From contig JAHBZN010000004.1 in assembly GCA_019635415.1 (NCBI GenBank), positions 1 through 64,000 on the forward strand: 64,000 nt of DNA. Direction: 5' to 3'. Within the stretch, counting starts at the first letter, position 1, and every line of letters begins with the position of its first letter. A model generated the notes under the pieces. It saw only the letters and a program-made list of their open reading frames with translations. It was not told the DNA's origin and did no database searches. Of this stretch, positions 1 through 8,148 are shown one piece after another. A program made the translations under genes and the position numbers. This stretch comes from Ramlibacter sp. GTDB lineage: Bacteria > Pseudomonadota > Gammaproteobacteria > Burkholderiales > Burkholderiaceae_C.

Positions 1-28
1 GATTGCGCAGTGCTGTGTCGGTAAGCAT
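1..28 (-). CDS. P4-type tyrosine recombinase (integrase), N-terminal fragment cut by the window edge
   Basis: Only nine codons are visible (MLTDTALRN), read leftward off the window. This opening is typical of P4-family phage and genomic-island integrases, whose N-terminal arm-binding domain begins with MLTDT.. followed by a basic stretch. An AGGAG sequence lies about 10 bases before the ATG. The gene points away from the 3' end of guaA, and the DNA between the two is clearly lower in GC than the rest of the window. The 3' end of guaA is a known integration site for genomic islands. I infer that an island begins here and extends left. The identification rests on the start peptide plus context; the catalytic R..H-R..Y residues are out of view. 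Confidence 0.6.
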
Positions 29-329
29 CGAGGGTTTTCTCCTGTTTCGTGACGGCTTTTACCGTCAGGGGCCAGGAGACCTGCTGATGCCGGGAAAGCC
101 GCATAAAACAAGCTTTCCCGAGGAGACCTTTACCGTCAAAGACGGGTTTGGTCTGGATAGTGAACAGGACGGTCTTAATCCGGCCCTTAGTTCTTACCGC
201 CAGTTCCACCGCCAACCTGTTCCGCTGGCCGGCGATAGCCACCGATAGCCGCCGTGACGTATCTTCTTTTAAATCAACACGTTACGGCATATTTTCGATA
301 GCCTGCGATAGTCCCCGAAGGACCTGATT
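29..329. other. Putative island end/att region between integrase and guaA
   Basis: This 300-base stretch has no convincing gene and is lower in GC than its surroundings. It is dense in short repeats. CGATAG occurs four times in two pairs with exact 10-bp spacing (233/243 and 296/306). Inverted repeats lie at 50-67 (TGACGG/CCGTCA), 91-120 (CGGGAAAGC/GCTTTCCCG) and 133-145 (CCGTC/GACGG). AGGAGACCT recurs at 74 and 121, and a CTTT(T)ACCGTCA motif at 56 and 128. The setting next to an integrase start suggests arm-type integrase or excisionase sites, with the crossover core in or near the guaA 3' end. That function is inferred. Confidence 0.5.
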
Positions 330-1949
330 TCACTCCCACTCGATGGTCGCAGGCGGCTTGGAGCTCACGTCATAGGTGACGCGATTGATGCCGCGCACCT
401 CGTTGATGATGCGGCCGGACACCTTCTTCAACAGGGCATAGGGCAACTCGGCCCAGTCCGCGGTCATGAAGTCGCTGGTCTGGACCGCGCGCAGCGCCAC
501 CACGTAGTCGTAGGTGCGGCCGTCACCCATCACCCCCACGCTCTTGACCGGCAGGAACACGGTAAAGGCCTGGCTGGTCAGGTCATACCAGCTCTTGCCC
601 GTGGTGGCGTCGGTGAAGTTGCGCAACTCCTCGATGAAGATCGCGTCCGCGCGGCGCAGCAAGTCCGCATAGTCCTTCTTCACCTCGCCCAGGATGCGCA
701 CACCCAGGCCCGGACCGGGGAACGGATGGCGGTACACCATCTCAGGCGGCAGGCCCAGGGCCACGCCCAGTTCGCGCACCTCGTCCTTGAACAGGTCACG
801 CAGCGGCTCCAGCAGCTTCAGGCCGAGCTGCTCGGGCAACCCCCCGACGTTGTGATGGCTCTTGATGGTGACGGCCTTCTTGCTCTTGGCACCGCCGGAC
901 TCGATCACATCGGGATAGATGGTGCCCTGGGCCAGGAACGTCGCCCCTTTGTGCCCTGCCCCGGCGGCCTTGAGTTTCGCCGCCTCCTGCTTGAACACCG
1001 TGACGAACTCGCCGCCGATGATCTTGCGCTTGGCTTCAGGATCACTGACACCGGCCAGCTTGCCGAGGAACAGTTCGCTGGCATCCACCCGGATCACCCT
1101 GGCGTGCAGCTTGCCCTCGAACATCTCCATGACCATGTCACCTTCGTTCAGGCGCAGCAACCCATGGTCCACAAACACGCAGGTCAACTGGTCACCGATG
1201 GCCCGGTGGATCAGCGCCGCGGCCACCGACGAGTCCACGCCCCCGGAAAGGCCCAGGATGACCTCCTCGTCCCCGACCTGCGCGCGGATCTGTTCCACCG
1301 CCTCGGCAATGTGATCGCGCATCACCCAGTCAGGCCGGGCCCCGCAGACGCCCAGCACGAAGCGCTCCAGGATGGCCTTGCCCTGCTGTGTGTGGGTGAC
1401 CTCGGGGTGGAACTGCACGGCATAGAACCGGCGGCTCTCATCGGCCATGCCGGCGATGGGGCAGCTGTCGGTGGAGGCCATCAGCTTGAAACCCGGTGGC
1501 AGTTCGGTCACCTTGTCGCCGTGGCTCATCCAGACGTTGAGCATCCCCTGCCCCTCGGGTGTGGTGAAGTCGGCAATGTCCTTGAGCAGGGCGGTGTGGC
1601 CGCGAGCCCTCACCGCCGCGAAGCCGAATTCACGCTTGTGCCCGCCCTCAACCTTGCCACCCAATTGATGCGCCATGGTCTGCATGCCGTAGCAGATGCC
1701 CAGCACCGGCACGCCCAACTCAAAGACCGCCTGCGGCGCCTTGTCCGTTGTTTCCTCGTACACGCTGGCGTGGCTGCCCGACAGGATCACGCCTTTGAGG
1801 GCGCCATCCCTGGCGTATTCGCGGACCCAGTCATCGGTGACATCGCAGGGATGAACCTCGCTGAACACATGGGCCTCGCGCACGCGCCGGGCGATCAGCT
1901 GGGTGACCTGGGAGCCAAAGTCGAGAATCAGGATTTTTTCGTGCTGCAT
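330..1949 (-). CDS. guaA: GMP synthase (glutamine-hydrolysing)
   Basis: Converts XMP to GMP using ATP and ammonia released from glutamine, the last step of guanylate synthesis in the cytosol. The 539-residue length is normal for the family. Residues 1-200 are the class I glutamine amidotransferase domain, with nucleophile C86 in GICYG and H181/E183 in FHPEV. The ATP pyrophosphatase domain follows with SGGVDS at 235-240, then the dimerisation domain ending in IEWE, as in other GuaA proteins. It is the last gene of guaB-kbp-guaA on the minus strand. The reading frame is intact to its normal C-terminus even though an integrase lies just downstream, as expected when an island integrates at the 3' end and restores it. 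Confidence 0.97.
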   Translation of the reverse strand: MQHEKILILDFGSQVTQLIARRVREAHVFSEVHPCDVTDDWVREYARDGALKGVILSGSHASVYEETTDKAPQAVFELGVPVLGICYGMQTMAHQLGGKVEGGHKREFGFAAVRARGHTALLKDIADFTTPEGQGMLNVWMSHGDKVTELPPGFKLMASTDSCPIAGMADESRRFYAVQFHPEVTHTQQGKAILERFVLGVCGARPDWVMRDHIAEAVEQIRAQVGDEEVILGLSGGVDSSVAAALIHRAIGDQLTCVFVDHGLLRLNEGDMVMEMFEGKLHARVIRVDASELFLGKLAGVSDPEAKRKIIGGEFVTVFKQEAAKLKAAGAGHKGATFLAQGTIYPDVIESGGAKSKKAVTIKSHHNVGGLPEQLGLKLLEPLRDLFKDEVRELGVALGLPPEMVYRHPFPGPGLGVRILGEVKKDYADLLRRADAIFIEELRNFTDATTGKSWYDLTSQAFTVFLPVKSVGVMGDGRTYDYVVALRAVQTSDFMTADWAELPYALLKKVSGRIINEVRGINRVTYDVSSKPPATIEWE

Positions 1950-2021
1950 GGAAAGGTGCGCAAAAAATGAGGGCCGAAGTCAGACTCCGGCCCCGGTGGT
2001 CTCACGGAATACGAATGGGCG

Positions 2022-2519
2022 TCATGCCTTGGGCGGAATGCGCAGCAGCTGGCCAGGGTAAATCTTGTCCGGGTGCGACAGCATCGGCTTGTTGGCCTCG
2101 AAAATCTGCATGTAGGCATTGGCATTGCCGTAGTAGCGCTTGGCAATCGCGCTCAGCGTGTCACCCCGGCTGACGAGGTGGTACTCGCACTCGTCGGCGG
2201 GCTCGCTGCACTGCATCTCGTCCGCCACGCCGGCCACATGCTCAACGTTGCCGCAGCACAGAACGATCTTCTCGCGGATCTCCTGGCTGGCAACGAGACC
2301 GCTCACGGTGACGATCTGGTCCGCACCATTGAAGCTCACGGTGAGGTCATCGGCCGGCAGGTTCTGCGTGCGGATGTAGGTCTTGATCGCCTCGGAGGCC
2401 ACGGCGTTGGCCGCCGCGATTTTTTCCTCGTTGCTCGGCTCGGCGATGGCGGCCGCCACCTCGGGCTTCTTGCCAAACAGCTTTTCGCCGGCTTCCTTCA
2501 AAAAAGAAATCATTCCCAT
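2022..2519 (-). CDS. kbp: BON-LysM protein, Kbp/YgaU-like (potassium-binding family)
   Basis: The 165-residue protein has an N-terminal helix (FLKEAGEKLFG), a BON domain at about residues 35-105 and a C-terminal LysM domain at about 112-163 (YHLVSRGDTLSAIAKRYYG). This is the architecture of E. coli Kbp (formerly YgaU), a cytoplasmic potassium-binding protein. No signal peptide is visible, so a peptidoglycan role is unlikely despite the LysM name. The start MGMISFLKEAGEKL matches the family start and follows an AGGAG site. The gene sits between guaB and guaA on the same strand with short gaps, so co-transcription is likely. The family is clear; a link with guanine synthesis is only inferred. 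Confidence 0.88.
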   Translation of the reverse strand: MGMISFLKEAGEKLFGKKPEVAAAIAEPSNEEKIAAANAVASEAIKTYIRTQNLPADDLTVSFNGADQIVTVSGLVASQEIREKIVLCCGNVEHVAGVADEMQCSEPADECEYHLVSRGDTLSAIAKRYYGNANAYMQIFEANKPMLSHPDKIYPGQLLRIPPKA

Positions 2520-2586
2520 GTGTTGCTCCTGGTTGAGTTAGAGGCTCCGGTTTTAACCCGTCGTTGTGTCACGCCGACGCGTCATC

Positions 2587-4056
2587 TCAGTCGGCACGGT
2601 AATTCGGGGCCTCTTTCGTGATCTGTACGTCATGGACGTGGCTTTCGCGAATCCCCGCCGAGGTGATTTCCACGAATTCCGCCTTGTTCTTCATGTCCTC
2701 GATGGTGGCGCAGCCGCAGTAACCCATGCTTGCGCGCACACCGCCCGCCATCTGGTAGACGATGGAGACCATCGACCCCTTGTACGGCACGCGCCCCTCG
2801 ATCCCCTCGGGGACGAGCTTGTCGGCATTGGGGTTGCCGGTGGTCGCTTCCTGGAAATAGCGGTCGGCGCTGCCCTGCTGCATGGCGCCGATCGAGCCCA
2901 TGCCGCGGTAGCTCTTGTAGCTGCGGCCCTGATACAGCACGATTTCACCCGGCGCCTCCTCGGTGCCGGCAAACATGCCGCCCATCATCACGCTGCTAGC
3001 GCCCGCGGCAATGGCCTTGGAGATATCCCCGCTGTAGCGGATACCGCCGTCGGCAATCAGAGGAACGCCCGATCCCAACAGGGCCGTCGCCACGTTGTCG
3101 ATCGCCATGATCTGCGGCACGCCCACGCCGGCGACGATGCGCGTGGTGCAGATCGATCCCGGGCCAATTCCGACCTTGACCGCGTCCGCACCGGCCTCGG
3201 CCAGCGCCAGCGCGGCAGCGCCCGTGGCGATGTTGCCACCGATCACGTCGATCTGCGGATAGTTCTGCTTGACCCAGCGCACCCGGTCGATCACGCCCTT
3301 GCTGTGGCCGTGAGCCGTGTCCACCACGATGGCGTCCACGCCGGCATTGACCAGCGCTTCGACGCGTTCCTCGGTCCCCTCGCCCACCCCCACGGCGGCG
3401 CCCACGCGCAGTCGGCCGGCCGGGTCACGCGCGGCATTCGGGAAACTGGTCTGCTTGGTGATGTCCTTGACGGTGATCAGGCCCTTGAGCTCGAACGCAT
3501 CGTTGACCACCAGCAGGCGCTCCAGCTTGTACTTGTTGAGCAGGGCCTTGGCTTCGGTCAGCGTGGTCCCGTCCTTCACGGTCACGAGCTTCTCCCGCGG
3601 GGTCATGATCTGGCTGACCGGCACGTCGTAACGGGTTTCAAAGCGCAGGTCCCGCCCGGTCACGATGCCCACCACCTTGCCACCGTCGCAGACGGGGAAA
3701 CCGGAGATGCCCAGCTGGTCCTGGAGATCCAGTACCTGTCGCACGGTGTGCGTGGGGGTGATGATCACCGGGTCGCGCAACACGCCGGACTCATACCGCT
3801 TGACCCGGGCGACTTCAGCCGCCTGGGCTTGGGCGGTGAGGTTCTTGTGGATGATGCCGATGCCGCCCTCCTGCGCGATGGCGATGGCCAGACGGGCCTC
3901 GGTCACGGTGTCCATGGCAGCGGACACGAGCGGCAGATTCAGGGTGATGTTTCGGGAGAGGCGAGTCGCGAGAGACGTGTCCTTGGGAAGGACCTGGGAG
4001 AACGCTGGCACCAGCAACACGTCGTCGAAGGTGAGCGCTTTTCCAAGAAGGCGCAT
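2587..4056 (-). CDS. guaB: IMP dehydrogenase
   Basis: Oxidises IMP to XMP with NAD+, the committed step toward GMP. The 489-residue form starts at [15 protein letters not shown], the conserved IMPDH N-terminus; an upstream in-frame ATG would add 28 unconserved residues. A GGAG site precedes the chosen start. The TIM-barrel halves flank a CBS pair at about residues 95-205. The catalytic loop [13 protein letters not shown] carries C303, and the DGGIRYSGD phosphate-binding segment follows. It is first in the minus-strand block guaB-kbp-guaA, so both committed GMP steps are co-oriented. IMPDH enzymes are activated by monovalent cations, notably potassium. Confidence 0.97.
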   Translation of the reverse strand: MRLLGKALTFDDVLLVPAFSQVLPKDTSLATRLSRNITLNLPLVSAAMDTVTEARLAIAIAQEGGIGIIHKNLTAQAQAAEVARVKRYESGVLRDPVIITPTHTVRQVLDLQDQLGISGFPVCDGGKVVGIVTGRDLRFETRYDVPVSQIMTPREKLVTVKDGTTLTEAKALLNKYKLERLLVVNDAFELKGLITVKDITKQTSFPNAARDPAGRLRVGAAVGVGEGTEERVEALVNAGVDAIVVDTAHGHSKGVIDRVRWVKQNYPQIDVIGGNIATGAAALALAEAGADAVKVGIGPGSICTTRIVAGVGVPQIMAIDNVATALLGSGVPLIADGGIRYSGDISKAIAAGASSVMMGGMFAGTEEAPGEIVLYQGRSYKSYRGMGSIGAMQQGSADRYFQEATTGNPNADKLVPEGIEGRVPYKGSMVSIVYQMAGGVRASMGYCGCATIEDMKNKAEFVEITSAGIRESHVHDVQITKEAPNYRAD

Positions 4057-4186
4057 GTGAAAGCTCCAAAAGACGGATTGTACCCGCGCGCCCCCACGCT
4101 GTCCTGGCGGCCAGGCGCTGTGCGGGATTGCACACGGCAAGATGTAAAAAAATGAATTCCGTGGCAGCGGGCGCTACACTGCCCGA

Positions 4187-4696
4187 ATGAAATTTCTTCG
4201 CGCAGCATGTCTTGGTTCGGTGCTGTTGGTTCCAGCGCTGGTTCTGGCCCAATGGCAGTGGCTCGACAAGGATGGCCGCAAGGTCTTCAGTGACCAGCCG
4301 CCCCCGCCCGATGTACCGGCCGCGAAAATTCTCAAGCAGCCCGGCGGGCGCTCCATGGTCTCCGCGCCCGCGGAAACCGACAAGGCCGCCAGTCCTGCGG
4401 CCAAGCCGGCTTCGGCCCCTGCCCCCAAGCTGAGTGGCAAGGACAAGGAGCTCGAGGAAAAGAAGAAGCAGGCCGAGCAGGAAGAAGCGACCAAGAAGAA
4501 AGCCGAAGAAGAAAAAGCCGCTGCAGCCCGCGCCAAGAACTGCGAAAGGGCCAAGCAGTCGCTCGCGGCGCTGAATTCCGGAGAGCGCATTCGCCGCGCC
4601 AACGCCAAGGGCGAGATGGAGTTCATGGGGGACAAGGAGCGCGCCGCCGAGATCCAGCGTGTTCAGGAAATCGCGTCCAACGAGTGCAAGACCTGA
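4187..4696 (+). CDS. DUF4124-containing exported protein
   Basis: A 169-residue protein with a signal peptide (residues 1-21, cleavage expected after LVLA) followed by the DUF4124 motif QWQWLDKDGRKVFSDQPPP. A lysine/glutamate-rich helical or coiled-coil stretch lies at about 85-125. Function is unknown; the family is common in beta- and gammaproteobacteria and is expected to act in the periplasm. It is divergent from guaB. No Shine-Dalgarno sequence precedes the ATG. A TACACT hexamer at 4175-4180 would place transcription start on or next to the A of the start codon, so the message may be leaderless. Confidence 0.8.
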   Translation: MKFLRAACLGSVLLVPALVLAQWQWLDKDGRKVFSDQPPPPDVPAAKILKQPGGRSMVSAPAETDKAASPAAKPASAPAPKLSGKDKELEEKKKQAEQEEATKKKAEEEKAAAARAKNCERAKQSLAALNSGERIRRANAKGEMEFMGDKERAAEIQRVQEIASNECKT

Positions 4697-4713
4697 CGCG
4701 CTTGTCCGCGTGA

Positions 4714-5061
4714 TCAGTACCCGGGCTTGGCCCCTGGCCGGCGCGTCGCAAACAGGCCGGCATTGCGTGCCCCTTGCTTGCGGAATCTTTCCCGCCGCGC
4801 GACCTTCGGGTCCACCGTGAGCCAGCGGTAGATTTCCACACGGTCCTGGTCGCGCAGGACCTGATCCCCGGAAGCCTTGCGCCCCCAGACGCCCAGGTTC
4901 AGTTCACGGGCAGCCGCCACACCCAGGGTCTCGATCGCGCCGCTGGCCACGACCGCCTGCTCCACCGTGCTGCCCGCCGACAGCACCAGGTGCCATTCGC
5001 GAACCGAGCGCGGTGCGTCAGACCACACCACGCAGATCCGGATCAGTGCTTCATCCGCCAT
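4714..5061 (-). CDS. rnfH: RnfH/RatB family ubiquitin-fold protein
   Basis: A 115-residue member of the RnfH (PF03658, YfjF/RatB) family: a small beta-grasp protein usually encoded next to ratA. Typical features are the N-terminal IRICVVWSDAP strand and the DQVLRDQDRVEIYRWLTVDP segment, with a basic tail. The start MADEALIRI overlaps the end of ratA by 11 bases, indicating translational coupling. A longer reading frame exists but its N-terminal part lies within ratA in another frame and is not conserved-looking. The cellular role of RnfH is not established; the rnf name comes from nitrogen-fixation electron-transport loci. Confidence 0.88.
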   Translation of the reverse strand: MADEALIRICVVWSDAPRSVREWHLVLSAGSTVEQAVVASGAIETLGVAAARELNLGVWGRKASGDQVLRDQDRVEIYRWLTVDPKVARRERFRKQGARNAGLFATRRPGAKPGY

Positions 5062-5494
5062 GAACCTGCTCGGCCCGCTTGACAAAGGCGTCAACGAGGC
5101 TGCCCGCGATCTTGTCGAACACCGGCCCGACCAGTGCCCCCAGCGCCGCGTTGTCGAATCCGTAGTGCAAATCCAGCTCGACGCGGCAGGCCCGCTGGCT
5201 CCCGTCACCCAGCGTCGCGAAGTTCCATTGGCCGTCGAGGCGGGAAAACGGCCCGTCGACCAGCTTCATGGCCACGGCACGCCCTGGCGTGTGTTCATTC
5301 TGTGTGGTGAAGGTCTGATGGATGCCGCCGAACGACAGGCCGATCTGCGCCGTCATCCCGGTGTCGGTCGACTGGAGCACAGTGGCGTGGTCGCACCAGG
5401 GCAGAAACTCGGGGTAGGACCCGACATCCGTCACCAGGGCAAACATCTCTTGGGCGCTGTACCAGATGAGGACGGACTTGTGGACGTGTTTCAT
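5051..5494 (-). CDS. ratA: RatA / COQ10-type START-domain protein
   Basis: A 147-residue SRPBCC/polyketide cyclase-fold protein beginning MKHVHKSVLIWYSAQEMFAL, the typical start of the RatA/COQ10 family. The segment YPEFLPWCDHATV is diagnostic. E. coli RatA has been reported as an inhibitor of 70S ribosome association, while homologues of COQ10 bind ubiquinone; which role applies here is not shown by sequence. The long upstream extension of this frame is antisense to smpB and is discarded. The gene is divergent from smpB and overlaps rnfH, the conserved ratA-rnfH//smpB arrangement. Confidence 0.9.
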   Translation of the reverse strand: MKHVHKSVLIWYSAQEMFALVTDVGSYPEFLPWCDHATVLQSTDTGMTAQIGLSFGGIHQTFTTQNEHTPGRAVAMKLVDGPFSRLDGQWNFATLGDGSQRACRVELDLHYGFDNAALGALVGPVFDKIAGSLVDAFVKRAEQVHGG

Positions 5495-5578
5495 GACCGG
5501 AGATGGCGTGGTGCCGGGAACGTAAAATCGCGGCCCACGGCGCAATTGTATTGAGGCCATGGACCCCCAGATAAGCTC

Positions 5579-6052
5579 ATGGCCAAGAAACCCGACACCT
5601 CCGCCCGCATTGCCGACAACAAGAAGGCGGCCTACAACTACTTCTTCGAAGAACGCTTCGAGGCGGGCATGGTGCTGCAAGGCTGGGAGGTCAAGGCCCT
5701 GAGGGAAGGCAAGGTCCAGCTGACCGACGGGTATGTGGTCATCCGCGACGGCGAACTGTTCGTGCTGGGCTGCCAGATCAATCCGCTCAAGACCGCCTCC
5801 AGCCACGTCAATCCCGACTCGGTCCGCACCAAGAAACTGCTGCTGAACAAGGATGAGATCCGCCGGCTCATCGGCAAGGTGGAGCAGAAGGGCTACACCC
5901 TCGTGCCGCTCAATCTGCACTGGAAGGCGGGCAAGGTCAAATGTGACATCGCGCTGGCCAAGGGCAAAGCCGAGCACGACAAGCGGGACACCATCAAGGA
6001 CCGCGAAGGCAAGCGCGAGGTGGAACGCGCCATGAAAACCCGGCATCGTTGA
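5579..6052 (+). CDS. smpB: SsrA-binding protein SmpB
   Basis: Binds tmRNA and delivers it to stalled ribosomes for trans-translation. The 157-residue length is normal. The conserved core is visible: [20 protein letters not shown] near the start, [14 protein letters not shown], and a basic C-terminal tail ([16 protein letters not shown]) that folds in the mRNA channel. It is divergent from ratA, as in many proteobacteria. The tmRNA gene is not in this window. Confidence 0.97.
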   Translation: MAKKPDTSARIADNKKAAYNYFFEERFEAGMVLQGWEVKALREGKVQLTDGYVVIRDGELFVLGCQINPLKTASSHVNPDSVRTKKLLLNKDEIRRLIGKVEQKGYTLVPLNLHWKAGKVKCDIALAKGKAEHDKRDTIKDREGKREVERAMKTRHR

Positions 6053-6102
6053 CCCGCCACGGCGGCCCGCCGACAATGGCCGCCACCTGCTGGGGAGCCG
6101 AC

Positions 6103-6777
6103 ATGACCGGTTTTGACAACAGGGCCGGGCTGGCCATGTTCTTCGTGGCGGTGGCCAGCCCTTTCTACCTGAACGACTTCGCCAACATCCTCGTGCAGGA
6201 CTGGCGGGCCTGGTTGGTCATTGACTACACCTTCGCCAAACTGCTGCCCCTGTGCCTGCTGGGCTGGGCACTGTCGCGCCCATTGCTGAAACCGGCTGAT
6301 CTTGGGCTGGGCTGGCCCGGGGGCCGGTCATTCGGCCTGGCTTTCGCGGTGGCCGCCCTGCTGGGCACTCTGATGGACCAGAACGCCTACACGCTGCTGG
6401 CGGGCTGGCCCGGCTATGCGCCGCTGGGCGGCATGCCTTCGATCCCCAGTGCGGCGTGGAACTGGTTCGATCTCACGGTGGGCCTTGTGCTGGTCGCCGT
6501 GCTGGAAGAGACGCTGTTCCGCGGGCTGGCGCACGCCGTGCTGAGCCGCTACACCGCTCGCGCATCACTGATCGTGCTGGCTTCGGCCGCGGCGTTCGGT
6601 CTGATCCACTGGAGCCTGGGCTTGCACGCGGTGCTGATCACCGCCCTGATCGGCGCCGTGTTCATGGGGGTCTACCTGCACTGCCGATCGGTGGCGCCCC
6701 TGATACTCGCGCACTTTGCCGTCAATTTCATCGACTTTGCGGGGGTGATTCCCAAGTCCCTGTTCAAGTGGGTCTGA
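6103..6777 (+). CDS. CPBP-family intramembrane glutamic endopeptidase
   Basis: A 224-residue multi-pass membrane protein of the CPBP (Rce1/Abi) family. The catalytic motifs are all present: EE at 135-136 with R140 in LEETLFRG, H169 in FGLIHW, and H204/N208 in LAHFAVN. About six hydrophobic segments are seen. I chose ATG 6103 (MTGFDNRAG) rather than the upstream ATG because the extra residues would overlap smpB and are not membrane-like. Substrate unknown; bacterial members include processing proteases for signalling peptides and anti-sigma factors. An ECF sigma/anti-sigma pair lies about 1.4 kb downstream, but a link is speculative. Confidence 0.87.
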   Translation: MTGFDNRAGLAMFFVAVASPFYLNDFANILVQDWRAWLVIDYTFAKLLPLCLLGWALSRPLLKPADLGLGWPGGRSFGLAFAVAALLGTLMDQNAYTLLAGWPGYAPLGGMPSIPSAAWNWFDLTVGLVLVAVLEETLFRGLAHAVLSRYTARASLIVLASAAAFGLIHWSLGLHAVLITALIGAVFMGVYLHCRSVAPLILAHFAVNFIDFAGVIPKSLFKWV

Positions 6778-6861
6778 TTTTTTTCGGGGGTGCCGGAATA
6801 AACCGATGGCCCCGGGTGTTCGTGGGGGTGGCAACGTTCATTTCCCCACCACGGAGCATCC

Positions 6862-7227
6862 ATGAAACTTCTGTACCCCCCCCTGTTGGCCGTCACCCTG
6901 CTGGGCGCCTGCGCCGCCATGGCCGACGCCCCTGTCAAGGTCGCCGACGGCGTCCTGACCGGCACCAACGGCATGACGCTTTACACCTTTGACAAGGACC
7001 CCGCAGGCAAATCGGTCTGCAACGGGCCCTGCGCCACCAACTGGCCGCCGCTGATGGCCTCCGCCTCGGACAAGGCGTCCGGCGACTACAGCGTGGTCAC
7101 GCGCGACGACGGCAAAATGCAATGGGCCCTGAAGGGCAAGCCGCTGTATTTCTGGATCAAGGACGCCAAGCCCGGCGACAAGACCGGCGACGGGTTCAAC
7201 AAGGTCTGGCAGGTCGCGCGGCCCTGA
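6862..7227 (+). CDS. COG4315-type lipoprotein with Yx(F/W)xxD repeats
   Basis: A 121-residue predicted lipoprotein: the signal peptide ends in the lipobox LGAC with C17. The body carries the two motifs that define the family, LYTFDKD and LYFWIKD, and the paired cysteines CNGPCATNWPP. Function is unknown; homologues are small secreted or outer-membrane proteins often encoded beside sigma factors. A GGAGCATCC ribosome-binding site lies just before the ATG. It precedes an uncharacterised gene and an ECF sigma factor, and may be a target or part of that unit. Confidence 0.82.
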   Translation: MKLLYPPLLAVTLLGACAAMADAPVKVADGVLTGTNGMTLYTFDKDPAGKSVCNGPCATNWPPLMASASDKASGDYSVVTRDDGKMQWALKGKPLYFWIKDAKPGDKTGDGFNKVWQVARP

Positions 7228-7251
7228 CTTCCAGCGTCACGGAAACGTCCC

Positions 7252-7611
7252 ATGGGCTGGCTTCTGTCAGGCATCAGCGGGTTCCAGGACTGGTTCGCGT
7301 CGCGGCCGGCGGCCGTGTCCCCGGGCGGCATCGACATGGCGGCCATCCGGCAGGCCATGCTGTCACCACTGGGCGAGGCCGGCGACCCCGGGGGCCGGCT
7401 CCTGGCGCAGCGGATACACCACGCACCCGACCTCGAGAGCCTCTGGTACCTGCGCTGTCCGCTGATGGACGCCCTGTGCCGCTGTCATGGTGAACCCCGG
7501 GCACAGGCCGAGCTGGCACAGATCACCCCCCTGTTTGGCGCAAGCCGTCCTGGTCGGTCTCCCGCCGGGACGCGGACGCCCCCCTTGTCTGCTACCGTCA
7601 TGCGGCCATGA
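7252..7611 (+). CDS. Uncharacterised 119-residue protein coupled to an ECF sigma factor
   Basis: I recognise no domain. The protein is mostly hydrophilic, with CRCHGEP near residue 78 and a low-complexity Pro/Arg/Thr C-terminus. Its stop overlaps the sigma factor start as ATGA (7608-7611), which argues that it is translated and coupled to the sigma gene. Codon use matches its neighbours. It could be a small regulator of the sigma system. The start at 7252 has a GGAAACG sequence upstream as a plausible ribosome site. Confidence 0.6.
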   Translation: MGWLLSGISGFQDWFASRPAAVSPGGIDMAAIRQAMLSPLGEAGDPGGRLLAQRIHHAPDLESLWYLRCPLMDALCRCHGEPRAQAELAQITPLFGASRPGRSPAGTRTPPLSATVMRP

Positions 7612-8132
7612 ATCGTGCCCAGGTCGTCGAACAGCTGCCCGGATTGCGGCGCTACGCGCGCGCCCTGACGGGCGACGCCTGGGCGGCCGACGATCTGGTG
7701 CAGGACACCCTGGAGCGCGCCTGCGCCAAATGGCGGCTCTGGCACGCGGGCACGGACCTGCGGGCCTGGTTGTTCACCCTCATGCACAACCTGTACCTCA
7801 ACCAGCGGCGCGGCCCGCAAGCCGTGCAGGCGCCGGTGGCACTGGAGGATGTCGAAGGCAGCCTGGCTGCTCCAACGCGCTCGTCCGATGACGCCATGGA
7901 TCTGGACCGCTGCCTTCAGCGGCTGCCGGCCGACCAGCGAGCCGTGCTGCTGATGGTCACGCTGGAAGACCTGAGCTACGAGGCCACCGCCAAAATCCTG
8001 GGCATTCCCGTTGGCACGGTCATGTCCCGTCTGTCCCGCGCGCGCCACCGGCTGCGCGAACTCATGGACGGCGCGCCCGCTGCGAGAGCCGCCGAATCCC
8101 CCCATCCACCGCTGCTTCGCCGGCTCAAGTAA
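7608..8132 (+). CDS. ECF-family RNA polymerase sigma factor
   Basis: A 174-residue group 4 sigma-70 factor. Region 2 (about 10-75) includes RRYARALTGDAWAADDLVQD and the DLRAWLFTLMHNLYLN segment; region 4 (about 110-160) includes LPADQRAVLLMVTLEDLSYE and an HTH ending GTVMSRLSRARHRLRE. It overlaps the preceding unknown gene by ATGA and is followed after 16 bases by an anti-sigma factor, the usual ECF pairing. The stimulus and regulon cannot be read from the sequence; no obvious self-promoter was identified. Confidence 0.93.
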   Translation: MNRAQVVEQLPGLRRYARALTGDAWAADDLVQDTLERACAKWRLWHAGTDLRAWLFTLMHNLYLNQRRGPQAVQAPVALEDVEGSLAAPTRSSDDAMDLDRCLQRLPADQRAVLLMVTLEDLSYEATAKILGIPVGTVMSRLSRARHRLRELMDGAPAARAAESPHPPLLRRLK

Positions 8133-8148
8133 GCCGCGGGAGACTGTC

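Noticed and set aside
3..248. An 81-residue plus-strand reading frame at the left edge
   Set aside because: It lies in the repeat-rich spacer, overlaps the integrase start on the other strand, has no recognisable motif and low-complexity composition.
2985..3015. TGCTAGCGCCCGCGG in guaB as a repeat fragment
   Set aside because: It encodes the conserved GASSVMMGG segment of IMP dehydrogenase and lacks the rest of the element.
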